A stretch of 64,000 nt of DNA. Source: Longispora sp040681875. GTDB taxonomy: Bacteria; Actinomycetota; Actinomycetes; Mycobacteriales; Micromonosporaceae. Shown piece after piece: positions 17,247-26,800 of this stretch. The stretch spans positions 124,001 through 188,000 of the forward strand of contig NZ_JBFAZP010000006.1 of NCBI RefSeq assembly GCF_040681875.1, in the 5' to 3' direction. The translations under genes were made by a program, and so were the position numbers. Below the pieces are notes generated by a model that did no database searches, was not told the DNA's origin, and worked only from the letters and a program-made list of their open reading frames with translations. Every line of letters starts with the position of its first letter. Positions within the stretch are counted from its first letter, which is position 1.

Positions 17247-19277
17247 CTAGGCGGCGCGGCCGGCGACGGTGCGCAGGCTCTGGACCGACACGTCGGCCAG
17301 GGGCACGTGCTCGCCGCGCAACTGGGTCGCGAGCAGCCCCGCGAGGCCGAGCCGGACGTGCCCGGACTCGCAGTCCACGACGACGCTGGCCACCCCGGCG
17401 GCGGCCAACCGGCCGGCGGTCGCGCCCGGGGTCGGCCCGGAGGTGGTCCGGCCGTCGGTGACGACGACGAGCAACGGCCGGCGGGACGGATCTTTCAGCC
17501 GCTCGATCCGCAGGGTGTCCTCGGCCCGGCGCAGGCCCGCGTCGAGCGGGGTCCGGCCGCCGGTGCCCAGGTCCCGCAGCCGCGCGGCGGCGACCTCCAC
17601 GCTCGACGTCGGCGGCAGGACCAGCTGCGCCTCACTACCCCGGAACGTGATCATGCCGACCTTGTCCCGGCGCTGGTAGGCGTCCATGAGCAGGGACAAC
17701 ACGGCGTCGGTGACCGCGCCCAGCCGGCGGCGCGCGGCCATCGAACCGGACGCGTCGACCACGAACAGCACCAGGTTGGCCTCGCGGCCCTTCTTCACCG
17801 GGGCGCGCAGGTCCTGGCGCTCCAGGGTCGACGAGCCGCGCCGGGCGGCCGCGCGGACCGTGGCGACCAGGTGCACCCCGGTCAGCGTCGGGTCGGGCAG
17901 CCGGGCGCCGACGACCCGGCCACTGCGGGTGTACGCCGGGGAACGGCGGCCCGCCGCACCCTGCCCGGTGCCGGGGACGGTCAGCAGCCGGGCGCGGAAC
18001 GGGTCGCCCTTGCCGTGTTTGTCCTGGCCGGATGTGCCGTTGCCGTCGTCGGACTGGCTCCGGGGCTGGTGGGGGGCCTTGTCGGGGTCCGGCGGGTTCT
18101 GGCGGTCCGGCGTCGGCGGGTGGGGCCGGTCGGCGTCCGGCGGGTTCGCGGGCCGGTCCCGGTCGGGCTCGGGCGCGCCACCGGGGCCGCCGTCCGGACC
18201 GCCGTCATCCGGGCCGCCGTCGTCGTCGGGGTCCGGGCCGTTGCCGTCCGGGTCGTCCTCGGGCTCCTCCGGGGCCGGCGGGTCCCGCAACGCGTCCTGC
18301 AGGGTGTCCTCGTCCAGGCCGGGCGCGTCGAACGGGTCGCGCCGCCGCCGGTGCGGCAGGGCCAGCCGGGCGGCCACCTCCACGTCGGCGGCGGTCACCT
18401 CGGCCCGGCCCTCCCAGGCGGCGAGGGCGATGGCGGTCCGGGCCACCACGAGGTCCGCGCGCAGCCCGTCCACGTCGAAGGCGGCGCAGACCTGGGCGAT
18501 CCGGAGCAGTTCCGCGTCGGGCAGCTCGACCTTCGCGAGGTGCGCGCGGGCGGTGGCGATCCGGTCGGCGAGGACGGTGTCGGCCCCGGCCCAGGACTGG
18601 GCGAACGCCTCGGGCGCGGCCTCGTACGCGAGCCGGCGGCGGACCACCTCGACCCGTTCGGTGGCGACCCGGGGCGCGCGCACCTCCACGGTCAGCCCGA
18701 ACCGGTCGAGGAGCTGGGGCCGCAGCTCGCCCTCCTCCGGGTTCATGGTGCCGACCAGTAGGAACCGGGCCGCGTGCTTGAGGGAGACGCCGTCGCGCTC
18801 CACGTGCGCCTCGCCCATCGCGGCGGCGTCGAGGAGGGCGTCCACGAGGTGGTCGGGGAGCAGGTTGACCTCGTCGACGTACAGCGCGCCACGGTGGGCG
18901 GCGGCCAGCAGGCCGGGGGTGTAGGACACCGTGCCCCCGCCCAGGGCCTTCTCCAGGTCGATGGAGCCGAGGAGCCGGTCCTCGGTCGCGCCGACCGGCA
19001 GCTCCACCAGCCGGGCGTCCTTGCGGACGGTCACGCCGTCGTGCGGCCCGTCGGGGCAGCCCGGGTACTCGGCACCGGGCGCGCAGGAGAACCGGCAGCC
19101 GTCGAGCACGTCGAGGGTGGGCAGCAGCCGGGCCAGCGCCCGGACCATGGTCGACTTGGCCGTGCCCTTCTCGCCCCGGACCAGCACCCCGCCGATCGCC
19201 GGCGACACGGCGTTGAGGAGCAGGGCGAGCCGCAGGTCGGGCATGCCGACGACGGCCGAGAACGGGAACGGCACCAC
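17247..19277 (-). CDS. Cobaltochelatase/magnesium chelatase-like ATPase, fused ChlI-ChlD subunits
   Basis: 676 residues. The N-terminal AAA+ domain begins FPFSAVVGMPDLRLALLLN, with Walker A GEKGTAKST and sensor segments LYVDEVNLLPD and LVGTMNPEEGELRPQLLDRFG. A long Pro/Asp/Gly-rich linker (about 355-450) joins a C-terminal von Willebrand A domain with MIDAS DASGSM. Such fusions drive CobN-dependent cobalt insertion. CobN itself is not in the window. I favour the GTG at 19277, since GGAGAGGA lies 7 nt upstream and it matches family starts; an ATG at 19325 without a ribosome site is the alternative. A cobalamin riboswitch lies just upstream. Confidence 0.92.
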   Translation of the reverse strand: MVPFPFSAVVGMPDLRLALLLNAVSPAIGGVLVRGEKGTAKSTMVRALARLLPTLDVLDGCRFSCAPGAEYPGCPDGPHDGVTVRKDARLVELPVGATEDRLLGSIDLEKALGGGTVSYTPGLLAAAHRGALYVDEVNLLPDHLVDALLDAAAMGEAHVERDGVSLKHAARFLLVGTMNPEEGELRPQLLDRFGLTVEVRAPRVATERVEVVRRRLAYEAAPEAFAQSWAGADTVLADRIATARAHLAKVELPDAELLRIAQVCAAFDVDGLRADLVVARTAIALAAWEGRAEVTAADVEVAARLALPHRRRRDPFDAPGLDEDTLQDALRDPPAPEEPEDDPDGNGPDPDDDGGPDDGGPDGGPGGAPEPDRDRPANPPDADRPHPPTPDRQNPPDPDKAPHQPRSQSDDGNGTSGQDKHGKGDPFRARLLTVPGTGQGAAGRRSPAYTRSGRVVGARLPDPTLTGVHLVATVRAAARRGSSTLERQDLRAPVKKGREANLVLFVVDASGSMAARRRLGAVTDAVLSLLMDAYQRRDKVGMITFRGSEAQLVLPPTSSVEVAAARLRDLGTGGRTPLDAGLRRAEDTLRIERLKDPSRRPLLVVVTDGRTTSGPTPGATAGRLAAAGVASVVVDCESGHVRLGLAGLLATQLRGEHVPLADVSVQSLRTVAGRAA

Positions 19278-19334
19278 GGGTGAGTCCTCTCCGCGGGTGT
19301 CCACGCCCGCGAATAGCTGCGACATTGCGGGCAG

Positions 19335-19480
19335 CGGAAGTTCCTGACTCCCGGGCGTGGATGCCCGGTCACAGTGGCGGGACCGCCCCGGACTCCCACC
19401 GGGTTCCTCCACTGCTGCCCCGCCCCATGCTGGCCTATCGGCGTGCCCCCGTCAAAGAGGCCAAGCTCACGACGGGTACG
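19335..19480 (-). promoter_or_regulatory. Cobalamin (B12) riboswitch
   Basis: Read on the minus strand, the leader contains the hallmark AGGAACCCGGTGGGAGTCCGG, split as GGAA (to 19403) then CCGGTGGGAGTCCGGG, followed by GGTCCCGCCACTGTGAC with the B12 box GCCACTG at 19378-19372, and then CCCGGGAGTCAGG. Order and spacing match the cobalamin element core. It precedes the chelatase start by about 60 nt, so B12 would turn off the operon. The outer limits are estimates because the P1 stem is not clearly defined. Confidence 0.85.
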
Positions 19481-19586
19481 CCCGACCGGGCGGCCCTTCC
19501 CCGCCCCGGTCCCGGCACCCACCCCCGACGACCGCCACCCCGCCACCCCCGACCGGCGGCAACACAACTCGCCCCCGCAGCCCCTC

Positions 19587-19905
19587 CCCTGTCACGGACG
19601 CACGGCCTGGGTCACCCCGATCCCGGGCCGTCCAGACACCCCGGAGCGGCCCGCCCCAGGAAGCGCGCCCGCGCACCTGTCACGGACGCACGCGCGAAGT
19701 CACCCCGATCCCGGACCGCGCACCCCGCCAGCGGCCCCCAACGAGGCCCGCCCCGGGAAGCCGGCACCTGTCACGGACGCACGGGCCAAGTCACCCCGGC
19801 CCCGGGCCGCCCCGGCCCCCGGAACCGCCCGGCTGCGCAGGAACCCGCGCTCACACCTGTCACGGACGCACGGGCCAGGTCACCCCGGACCGGGGCCACC
19901 CGGAA
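19587..19905. repeat. Four tandem ~89-bp units with core CTGTCACGGACGCACG
   Basis: Cores begin at 19589, 19677, 19768 and 19857 (spacing 88, 91, 89). Each reads CTGTCACGGACGCACG, then GCC(A/T)GGTCACCCCG or close variants; the DNA between cores is G/C-rich and only loosely similar. Lies between the riboswitch and the GH25 gene, with no supportable gene in 19481-19929. Cores share GTCACGGA with the array at 16981-17215. Confidence 0.85.
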
Positions 19906-19929
19906 CCACCCGGCCGACCCCGGTACCCG

Positions 19930-20667
19930 TCAGGTGTTGTTCGCGAGGGCGAGCAGCCGGCCGCGGTCCCCGTTGAAGTTGTTCCGGTCGACGTTGCCGG
20001 CGATCCCGGCCACGGACCCCGTCGAGGAGTACTGCCAGATCGTGTACACCGGCCAGCCCGCCGGCAGCGTCCCGGGCGCACTCGCGTACCGCGCCAGCCA
20101 CAAGGGGCTACGGTTCGCGAACCCGGAGTAGTTGCCGGTGCAGGTCTGCCACCAGTTCGTCGTGGAGTAGAGGACGGCCCACCGGCCGGTCCGGGCCTGG
20201 TACCGGGCCAGGAAGTCGTTGATCCACGCCACCATCGCCGAGGCGCTCTTCCCGTAGCAGGTCGCCCCGTACGGGTTGTACTCGATGTCCAGCGCCGCCG
20301 GCAGGGTCAGGTTGTCCCGCGACCACGCGCCGCCGTTGTCGACCAGGAAGTCCGCCTGGGCAGCGCCGGTGGACCGGTCGGGCAGCGCGAAGTGGTACGC
20401 GCCCCGGATGACCCCGGCGTGGTACGCGGCCGGGTAGTAGGTGTTGAACTTCGTGTCCTTGTACCCGATCCCCTCGGTCGCCTTGATGTACGCGAACTGG
20501 ATGCCGGCGTTGCGCACGGAGGTCCAGTTGATCGTGCCCTGGTAGTGCGAGACGTCGATGCCGGGCGTCTGGACGGCGGCCCCGGCCGGCGCGGCCAGTC
20601 CGACGGCGGCCAGGACGCTCGCGGTGACGGCGACGGCGAACCGGCCGAGAATGCGCGGGATGTGCAT
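19930..20667 (-). CDS. Secreted GH25 muramidase (lysozyme)
   Basis: 245 residues with signal peptide (cleavage near APAGA-AVQT). The mature protein is a single GH25 domain: GIDVSHYQG (Asp38) and ALDIEYNP (Asp127, Glu129, the catalytic DxE) are present, as is FAYIKATEG. It cleaves MurNAc-GlcNAc bonds in peptidoglycan, including O-acetylated wall, by family precedent. SD GGAGG lies 4 nt before ATG. No wall-binding module is attached. Separated from the upstream protease gene by a terminator. Confidence 0.94.
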   Translation of the reverse strand: MHIPRILGRFAVAVTASVLAAVGLAAPAGAAVQTPGIDVSHYQGTINWTSVRNAGIQFAYIKATEGIGYKDTKFNTYYPAAYHAGVIRGAYHFALPDRSTGAAQADFLVDNGGAWSRDNLTLPAALDIEYNPYGATCYGKSASAMVAWINDFLARYQARTGRWAVLYSTTNWWQTCTGNYSGFANRSPLWLARYASAPGTLPAGWPVYTIWQYSSTGSVAGIAGNVDRNNFNGDRGRLLALANNT

Positions 20668-20759
20668 GGTGCCTCCAGTTTCGGGAGGTGTGATGCGACA
20701 TGACCGCCCCAGGATGACCTGTGTGGACAAGACAGATCAACGTGCGTGGCGTAAACAAT

Positions 20760-20789
20760 GTCCCGGTCCCGGATGTCCGGGACCGGGAC
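20760..20789 (-). terminator. Hairpin terminator after the serine protease gene
   Basis: Perfect 13-bp stem (GTCCCGGTCCCGG at 20760-20772 with 20777-20789) and 4-nt loop, 9 bp after the stop of the leftward protease gene. Confidence 0.75.
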
Positions 20790-20798
20790 GACACGCCG

Positions 20799-22286
20799 CT
20801 ACAGCGTCAGCGACCAGTAGTCGAGGGTGCCCTGGTCACCGGGCCCGTAGTCGGTGACCCGCAGCTGCCAGGTGCCGGAGGCCGCCGAGTTCACCCCGGC
20901 CACGGTGAACGCCTTCTCGCCGTTCCACGGGGTGCACGGGTAGTTGCCGCTGCCGGAGAGCTTGACGGTGTAGACCTGCCCGCCCGGCGCGACCAGGGAG
21001 ATGCCCAGGTCCTCCAGGCAGGTGTGGCCGAGCCCGATCCGCAGGGCCACCGAGGTGGCGGCCTGTCCGGTGGCGGTGGACGACACCGGGCTGAAGATCC
21101 GTTGGTTGTCGCGGATCGGGTAGTCAGTGTCGGCGCGGAAGGTGCGGGTCGGCGTTCCCCCGGACACCGTCAGGGCGTACGTCGCCTCATGGCTGGTCGT
21201 CGCCCCGGTCCCGAGCACCGTGATCGGGTACGTGCCGGGCGGGGTGGTCGACGCCGCCGTCACGGTCATGGTCGACGACCCGCCGGACCGCACCGACGCC
21301 GGGCTGAGCGCGACGGTGATCCCGAGCGGGCCGGCGGCCCCCATACTGGCCGTCAGGTTCACGGTCTGCGCGCCGCCGGAGGTCGTGGCGGTGCCGACCG
21401 TCGCGGTGGTCGACCCGCCCGGGGCCACGGTGCCGGCGGCCGGGCCGACCGCCACCGAGAAGTCCCCGGCCGGCGTGGGGGTGGAGGTGCCCAGGTGCCG
21501 CCAGCCCGACTGTTCGCCCTGGCCGTCGATGATCTTCTGGATGTTGGCGGCCTGGTCGACGACGCGCATGCCCATGCCGGGGCCGTTGCAGCTGGAGTCC
21601 CCGCCCGAGTGGATGGCGATCAGCTTGGTCCCGACGACGTACCCGGCCCCGGAGTCGCCCACGCACGTGCCGACCGTGCCGTTGACGGGGCCGAAGCACA
21701 GGATCGTACCCGTCTTGAAGTCGTAGCCCTTGTCCTTGCAGGGTTTCTCCGCCGTCACCGGGAACGTCGCCCTGCGGGCGACCGTGGAGTTCTGCCCGCC
21801 GCCCGTCTGACCCCACGCGACCATGGTGGAGCTGGTGCCCACCGCCTCGTCGGCGGCGGTGCCGATCTGGACGTAGGACGTGCCCACCGGCTTCTCCAGC
21901 ACCCAGATGCCGATGTCGCCGCACTGGAAGCCCTCGTTGCAGTTCGGGTACTCCGGGTGCAGCCACGCGTCGACCGGCTTCACCTCGATCCCCTCGGTGG
22001 TGGCCATGTCGGACCGGCCCACGATCACGGTCCGCTTGTCCCAGGTCTCCACCTTCATCGTGCAGTGCCCGGCCGTCATGAACAGGGTCGGCGACAGCAG
22101 CACCCCGCTACACGACTCCTTGTACGGGTGCGCGCTGCCCGGCCGGGTGCTCACCGCCGCCCACGGATAGTCCGCCACCGACACCGGTGTGCCGCCCCGG
22201 ATCGCGCCCGCCGAGCCCGGCAGGGACACCACGACGAGCGCGGCCACCGCCAACCCGGTCAGTAACCTCATCGTCAGTTTTCGCAT
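20799..22286 (-). CDS. Secreted trypsin-like protease with Ig-like and P domains
   Basis: 495 residues. Signal peptide to about residue 28, followed directly by IRGG, so there is little or no propeptide. S1 catalytic triad: His74 (TAGHC), Asp124 (CGDIGIW), Ser212 (GDSGAG). Residues ~275-375 form an Ig-like domain (DFSVAVGPAAGTVAPGGS) that closely resembles the one in the M4 protease at 61332-63695. The last ~110 residues are a proprotein-convertase P domain (TDYPIRDNQRIFSP to YWSLTL). Exported by the Sec route; likely a nutrient or development protease. Confidence 0.92.
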   Translation of the reverse strand: MRKLTMRLLTGLAVAALVVVSLPGSAGAIRGGTPVSVADYPWAAVSTRPGSAHPYKESCSGVLLSPTLFMTAGHCTMKVETWDKRTVIVGRSDMATTEGIEVKPVDAWLHPEYPNCNEGFQCGDIGIWVLEKPVGTSYVQIGTAADEAVGTSSTMVAWGQTGGGQNSTVARRATFPVTAEKPCKDKGYDFKTGTILCFGPVNGTVGTCVGDSGAGYVVGTKLIAIHSGGDSSCNGPGMGMRVVDQAANIQKIIDGQGEQSGWRHLGTSTPTPAGDFSVAVGPAAGTVAPGGSTTATVGTATTSGGAQTVNLTASMGAAGPLGITVALSPASVRSGGSSTMTVTAASTTPPGTYPITVLGTGATTSHEATYALTVSGGTPTRTFRADTDYPIRDNQRIFSPVSSTATGQAATSVALRIGLGHTCLEDLGISLVAPGGQVYTVKLSGSGNYPCTPWNGEKAFTVAGVNSAASGTWQLRVTDYGPGDQGTLDYWSLTL

Positions 22287-22419
22287 GAAGTCATGCTGGT
22301 GAATACGTACGGCACCCGAATCCGAGGAAACCCTTGTCCTGCGGTTATCCGCCCACCATTACTACGTGTTTACACAGCATTTACCCTGTGCAATATTGTT
22401 CATCACCATCTGCGAAGAC

Positions 22420-22432
22420 GGACAACTTGTCC
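22420..22432. promoter_or_regulatory. Palindrome GGACAACTTGTCC
   Basis: Exact 6-bp arms around one base in the AT-richer 182-bp gap between the divergent protease (22286) and the small gene at 22469. It lies about 37 bp before the predicted leaderless start, where a repressor or activator could act. Confidence 0.4.
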
Positions 22433-22456
22433 TTCCGGCCCCGCGATCTTCGCCGG

Positions 22457-22462
22457 CATACT
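22457..22462 (+). promoter_or_regulatory. -10 element CATACT, leaderless start
   Basis: CATACT followed by exactly 6 nt and the ATG at 22469; the same hexamer with a 7-nt gap precedes the gene at 36797. No good -35. Confidence 0.5.
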
Positions 22463-22468
22463 GGCGAC

Positions 22469-22690
22469 ATGCAGCCCGCCGAACGGTTAGAGCAGGTCGT
22501 CGCCGCGGCGAGGGACCAGTTGGCGGCCGGCGCCGATCTCGACCAGGTGATCTCGTACCTGCGCGCGGCCGGGCTCGGCGAGCCCGACTCCGTCACGGCG
22601 GTGCGGGTGCTGACCGGGTCCGATCTCGGCACCGCGCGCCTGGTGGTCCATCACAGTCCCGTATGGGCGGACCAGTTACGCAGGGCCTAG
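22469..22690 (+). CDS. 73-residue hypothetical protein
   Basis: Small soluble protein, mostly helical in appearance (AERLEQVVAAARDQLAAGADL ... VISYLRAAGL), ending in VVHHSPVWADQLRRA. Resembles small actinobacterial proteins that follow or precede regulators, but I recognise no named family. Predicted leaderless start from CATACT. GC-rich codon positions agree with coding. It is followed by 177 bp before the glucosaminidase gene with only a short GGGCCTAGGCCC palindrome near the stop. Confidence 0.6.
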   Translation: MQPAERLEQVVAAARDQLAAGADLDQVISYLRAAGLGEPDSVTAVRVLTGSDLGTARLVVHHSPVWADQLRRA

Positions 22691-22867
22691 GCCCGCACTC
22701 CCACCCGCCGAAGTCCGGTGAGGTTCCGCTCGTTCCGGCCCCGTTGAGCCCCCGGGGCCGTGAGCTGCCCGGACATCCACGATCAGCCTCAGAGTTGCCC
22801 GATTCCCCTCTCAGCCCGGATGTCCATCCGGTACCTTTGGAGAGTTATCTGGTACTTGGAGGCGATT

Positions 22868-23752
22868 ATGCGATCCCTGGTGGTCCTGACCGGCGCGGCG
22901 ATCGGCACGTTCCTCGTCTCCCCCGCCCCACCCGTGTCCGCAGCGCCCCTGACCACCGTCGCCGCACCCCTGGCCGGGGTGTCCGGTGCCGCCGTGTCCC
23001 GGGCGCTCGCCCAGGCGCCCACCAGCGCCGTCGCCCGCACCCCCGGCATCCCGTTGAAGGTCCGCTCGGCGGCGTCGGCGACCAGTACCCGGGTCGGCAC
23101 GGTCGAGAACGGTACGCCGCTCACCGTGGACTGCCAGGTCACCGGTCAGATGGTCGAGGGCACGGTGCGCACCACGAACCGGTGGGACCGCCTGACCTCC
23201 GGCGGCTTCGTCTCCGACGCCTACGTCGCCCGGCCCGCGGAGCCGCCCGTGTGCGGGGCCGCGCCCGCCGGTCCGGCCGCACCCCGGGAGGCCGGGGCCT
23301 TCATCTCCTCCGGCGTCGGGCACGCGCGCCGCGCCCAGGCCACCTACGGGGTGCCGGCGTCCGTCAGCCTCGGCCAGGCGATCCTGGAGTCCGGCTGGGG
23401 CGCGAGCGAGCTGGCCAGGGTCGAGCACAACCTGTTCGGGATCAAGTGTTTCGGCTGGGCGGGGCCGATCGCGACCGGGTGCGCGAAGTACAGGACGTCG
23501 GAGTGCGCGGGGACCCGGTGCTACCCGACGTCGGCCACGTTCCGGTCGTACCGCAGCGAGTCCGACTCCTACGACGACCACGGCCGCTTCCTCCGGGTCA
23601 ACGAGCGCTACGCCGGCTCGTTCGGCGCGACCGGGAACCCGGACGAGTTCGCGCGCCGGATCGCGAAGGCCGGTTACGCCACGGATCCCCGGTACGCGGA
23701 CAAGGTCATCACGCTGATGAAGCGGTACAACCTCTACCAGTACGACCTGTAA
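22868..23752 (+). CDS. Secreted glucosaminidase with SH3-like domain
   Basis: 294 residues. Signal peptide (~1-26), an SH3-type segment (PLKVRSAASATSTRVGTVENG, about 62-120), then a mannosyl-glycoprotein endo-beta-N-acetylglucosaminidase/FlgJ-like domain: QATYGVPASVSLGQAILESG with the catalytic Glu, NLFGIKCFGW, and a C-terminal FARRIAKAGYATDPRYA. Hydrolyses glycan strands of peptidoglycan. SD GGAGG is 5 nt upstream of ATG. With the GH25 enzyme and the L,D-transpeptidase it adds to a wall-remodelling set. Confidence 0.9.
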   Translation: MRSLVVLTGAAIGTFLVSPAPPVSAAPLTTVAAPLAGVSGAAVSRALAQAPTSAVARTPGIPLKVRSAASATSTRVGTVENGTPLTVDCQVTGQMVEGTVRTTNRWDRLTSGGFVSDAYVARPAEPPVCGAAPAGPAAPREAGAFISSGVGHARRAQATYGVPASVSLGQAILESGWGASELARVEHNLFGIKCFGWAGPIATGCAKYRTSECAGTRCYPTSATFRSYRSESDSYDDHGRFLRVNERYAGSFGATGNPDEFARRIAKAGYATDPRYADKVITLMKRYNLYQYDL

Positions 23753-23791
23753 CCGACAGCGCGGGCCTCCCGAACACGGTCCGTACTGGAC

Positions 23792-23797
23792 TAACCT
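23792..23797 (+). promoter_or_regulatory. -10 element TAACCT, leaderless start
   Basis: TAACCT with 6 nt to the ATG at 23804; no Shine-Dalgarno sequence is present. Confidence 0.55.
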
Positions 23798-23803
23798 CCT
23801 GAC

Positions 23804-26800
23804 ATGGAGTTGCGCGTACTAGGCACGGTCGAGGCCGTCGCAGACGGGCAGTCCATCGACATAGGTCAGCGCATGGAGCGCCGGCTGCTGGGCCTGTTGG
23901 CCGTATACCTCGGCTGCACTGTGGACACCGACCGGCTGATCGGCCTGCTCTGGGACACCGAGCCCCCGGCCCGGCCGCGCAGCGCCGTCCAGGTGCACGT
24001 GTCCCGGATCCGCAAACGGCTGGCCGCCGCCGGGGCCGACCGGTACGGCTTCGCCCTCACCCGCTCCGGCGACGGCTACCTGCTCACCGGCGAGCCCGAC
24101 CGGGTGGACCTGCACCGCTTCCGGCTGCTGGTCGAACGGGCCACGGCGGCCACCGACCTGGCCGCGAAGGTCGCCCTGCACCGGGCCGCGCACGCCCTGG
24201 ACCGGGGCGGGCTGTTCGGGGAGATCCTCAACGACCGGATCTGGGAGCGGATCTGGCCCCCGATCGACGCGGCGTTCCAGGACGCCACGGACCTGCGGAT
24301 CGCCGCCGAGCTGGAGTACGGCCGGCACCACGAGGTGCTGACGGAGCTGGCCGAGCTGGCCGTCCGGTACCCGTTGCGCGAACGCCTCGCCGAGCTGCGG
24401 ATCCTCGCCCTGTACCGGGCCGGCCGCCGCGCCGAGGCCCTCGACGCGCACCAGCGGATCACCCGCCGGCTCGCCGCCGAGCTGGGCCTGACCCCCGGCC
24501 CGGACCTGAACCGGCTGCACCTGGCCGTCCTCCGCGACGACCCCGTCCTGCTGCTGGAGCCGCCGGAGACCCCGGCCGCGCCCGCGCCGGCCGCCGAGGC
24601 GCGCGACGTGCCCCGGCTGCTGCCGGCCAGCATCGCCGACTTCACGGGCCGGGTCGACCAGCTCGCGGCCCTCGACACGCTGCTGTGCGCCGAGCCGGCA
24701 GGGGTCACCGGCCCGGACGCGGCGCCCGGCGGCCCCCCGGAGGGCCCCGCCATCCACATCCCGGGCCAGCGCGACCCGGTGGCGGGCCGCCCGGTACCCG
24801 TCGGAGTGATCGCCGGCATCGGCGGCGTCGGCAAGACCGCCCTCGGCCTGCGCTGGGCGCACCAGGTCCGCGACCGCTTCCCCGACGGCCAGCTGTACGT
24901 GAACCTGCACGGCTACTCCACCTCCGCCCCGCTCCGCCCGATCGAGGCGCTGGCCCGCTTCCTCCGGGCGCTCGGCGTGCCGCCCGGCCAGATCCCGGTC
25001 GACCTGGACGAGGCCGTCGACCTGTACCGGAGCCGGATCGCCGGCCGCCAGCTCCTGGTGTTCCTCGACAACGCCAACAGCGCCGAACAGGTGCGCCCGC
25101 TGCTGCCGGTCGGCGCGGGCGGCCTGGCGCTGATCACCAGCCGGGACCGGCTCGCCGGCCTGTCCGCCCGCGACGGGGCGCGCCGGCTGCACCTCGACGT
25201 GCTGTCCGGCCCCGACTCGGTGGCGCTGCTGGCCTGGATCGTCGGCCCCGGCCGGGTCACCGCCGAGTCCGCCGCCGCCGCCGAGCTGGCCGGCCTGTGC
25301 GACCACCTCCCGCTGGCCCTGCGGATCAGCGCCGCGTACCTGGCGGACCGGCCGACGCTGCCCCTGGCCGACCACGCGGCGGAACTGCGGGCCGGCAACC
25401 GGCTGGCCGCGCTGGAGGTCGACGGGGACGAGCAGTCCTCGGTGCGGGCCGCGTTCGACCTGTCCTACCAGGCGCTGGCGCCCCGGGCGGCCCGGCTGTT
25501 CCGGCTGCTCGGCCTCGCCCCGGGCCCGGACCTGACCGCCGCGGCGGCGGCCCAGCTCGCGGGTACGGACCTCGCCGAGGCGGCCGAGGGGCTCGAACGG
25601 CTCGCGGCGGCGCACCTGGTCGAGGGGCACGCCCCGGGCCGGTGGACGCTGCACGACCTGGTCCGCGCCTACGCCCGGGAACGGGCCGAGGCCGACGAGG
25701 AGCCGGCGGACCGCGCGGCGGCGGAACACAGGCTGCACCTCTGGTACGGCGACGCCGCGCACACCGCCGCGCACGTCCTGCACCCCCAGATGCTCCGGCT
25801 GCCCCGACCGGCCGGCACGGTGCCCGGGGCCGCCGCGTTCGACACCCACGCGCAGGCGCTGGCCTGGCTCGACGCGGAGCGGGCCAACCTGGTCGCCGCG
25901 ATCGCGGAGCCGCCCGCCGGCCTGCCCTCGGTGGCCTGGCTGCTCGCCGACAGCCTGCGCGGGTACTTCTGGCAGCGCAAACTCACCGTCGACTGGTTCG
26001 CGGCGGCCGAGGCGAGCCTGGCCTCGGCGACGGCGGCCGACGAGCCGCTGGTCCGGACGGCCGCGCACCTGAGCCTGAGCCTGGCCAACGCCGTGGGTTC
26101 CCGGCACGACCGGGCCCTCGACCACGGCCGGGCGGCCCTGGAGCTGAGCCGCGCGCACGGCTTCACCGACTACGAGGTGGTGCTGCTCGCCAACTGCGGC
26201 CGGATCCTCAGCGAACGCGGCCAGATGGAGGAGGGGGCGCGGCACCTGGAGGCGGCGCTGGGCTTCGAGCTGGCCCCGCAGGTCCGGGCGTCCATTCTGG
26301 CCAATCTGGGCATCGTGCTGCTGGAGACGGGCCGGCTGCACCGGGCCGCCGCCGAGCTGAGTACGGCGTTGTCGTTGCTGCCCGCCGACGAGCTGGACAA
26401 CGTGCGGGCATCACTCCTGACGACCCTGGCCCGCTCGTACCACCAACTGGGGCGGCCCGCCCTGGCCGTGGACACGTTCACCCGGGGCCTGGCGCTGGCC
26501 CGGGGAATAGCCAGTGTGGACACCGTGGTCTCGGCGCTCAGCGGCCGGTCGGAGGCGCACGCCGAGCTGGGTGCGCTGGAGCCGGCCCTCGCCGACCTGC
26601 GCGAGGGGGTCGCGCTGGTCCGGGAGCACCGGATCGTGCGACTGGAGGCCGATGTGGAGACGAACCTGGCGGACGTGCGCTGGCGGCTGGGGCGGTTCGA
26701 CGAGGCCGTGGCGGGGCACACCCGGGCCGTGGACGTGGCCGTGGTCAACGCCCAGCCCGGTCAGCGGACCGTGGCGCTCATCCGGCGGGCCGCCGCGTCC

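Noticed and set aside
19587..19905. Regularly spaced repeats as a CRISPR array
   Set aside because: Units are ~89 bp, cores vary, spacers are similar to each other and G/C-rich, and no cas genes are present.
22691..22867. ydaO (c-di-AMP) riboswitch ahead of the glucosaminidase gene
   Set aside because: This RNA is common before wall hydrolases in actinomycetes, but its conserved blocks are not recognisable here.
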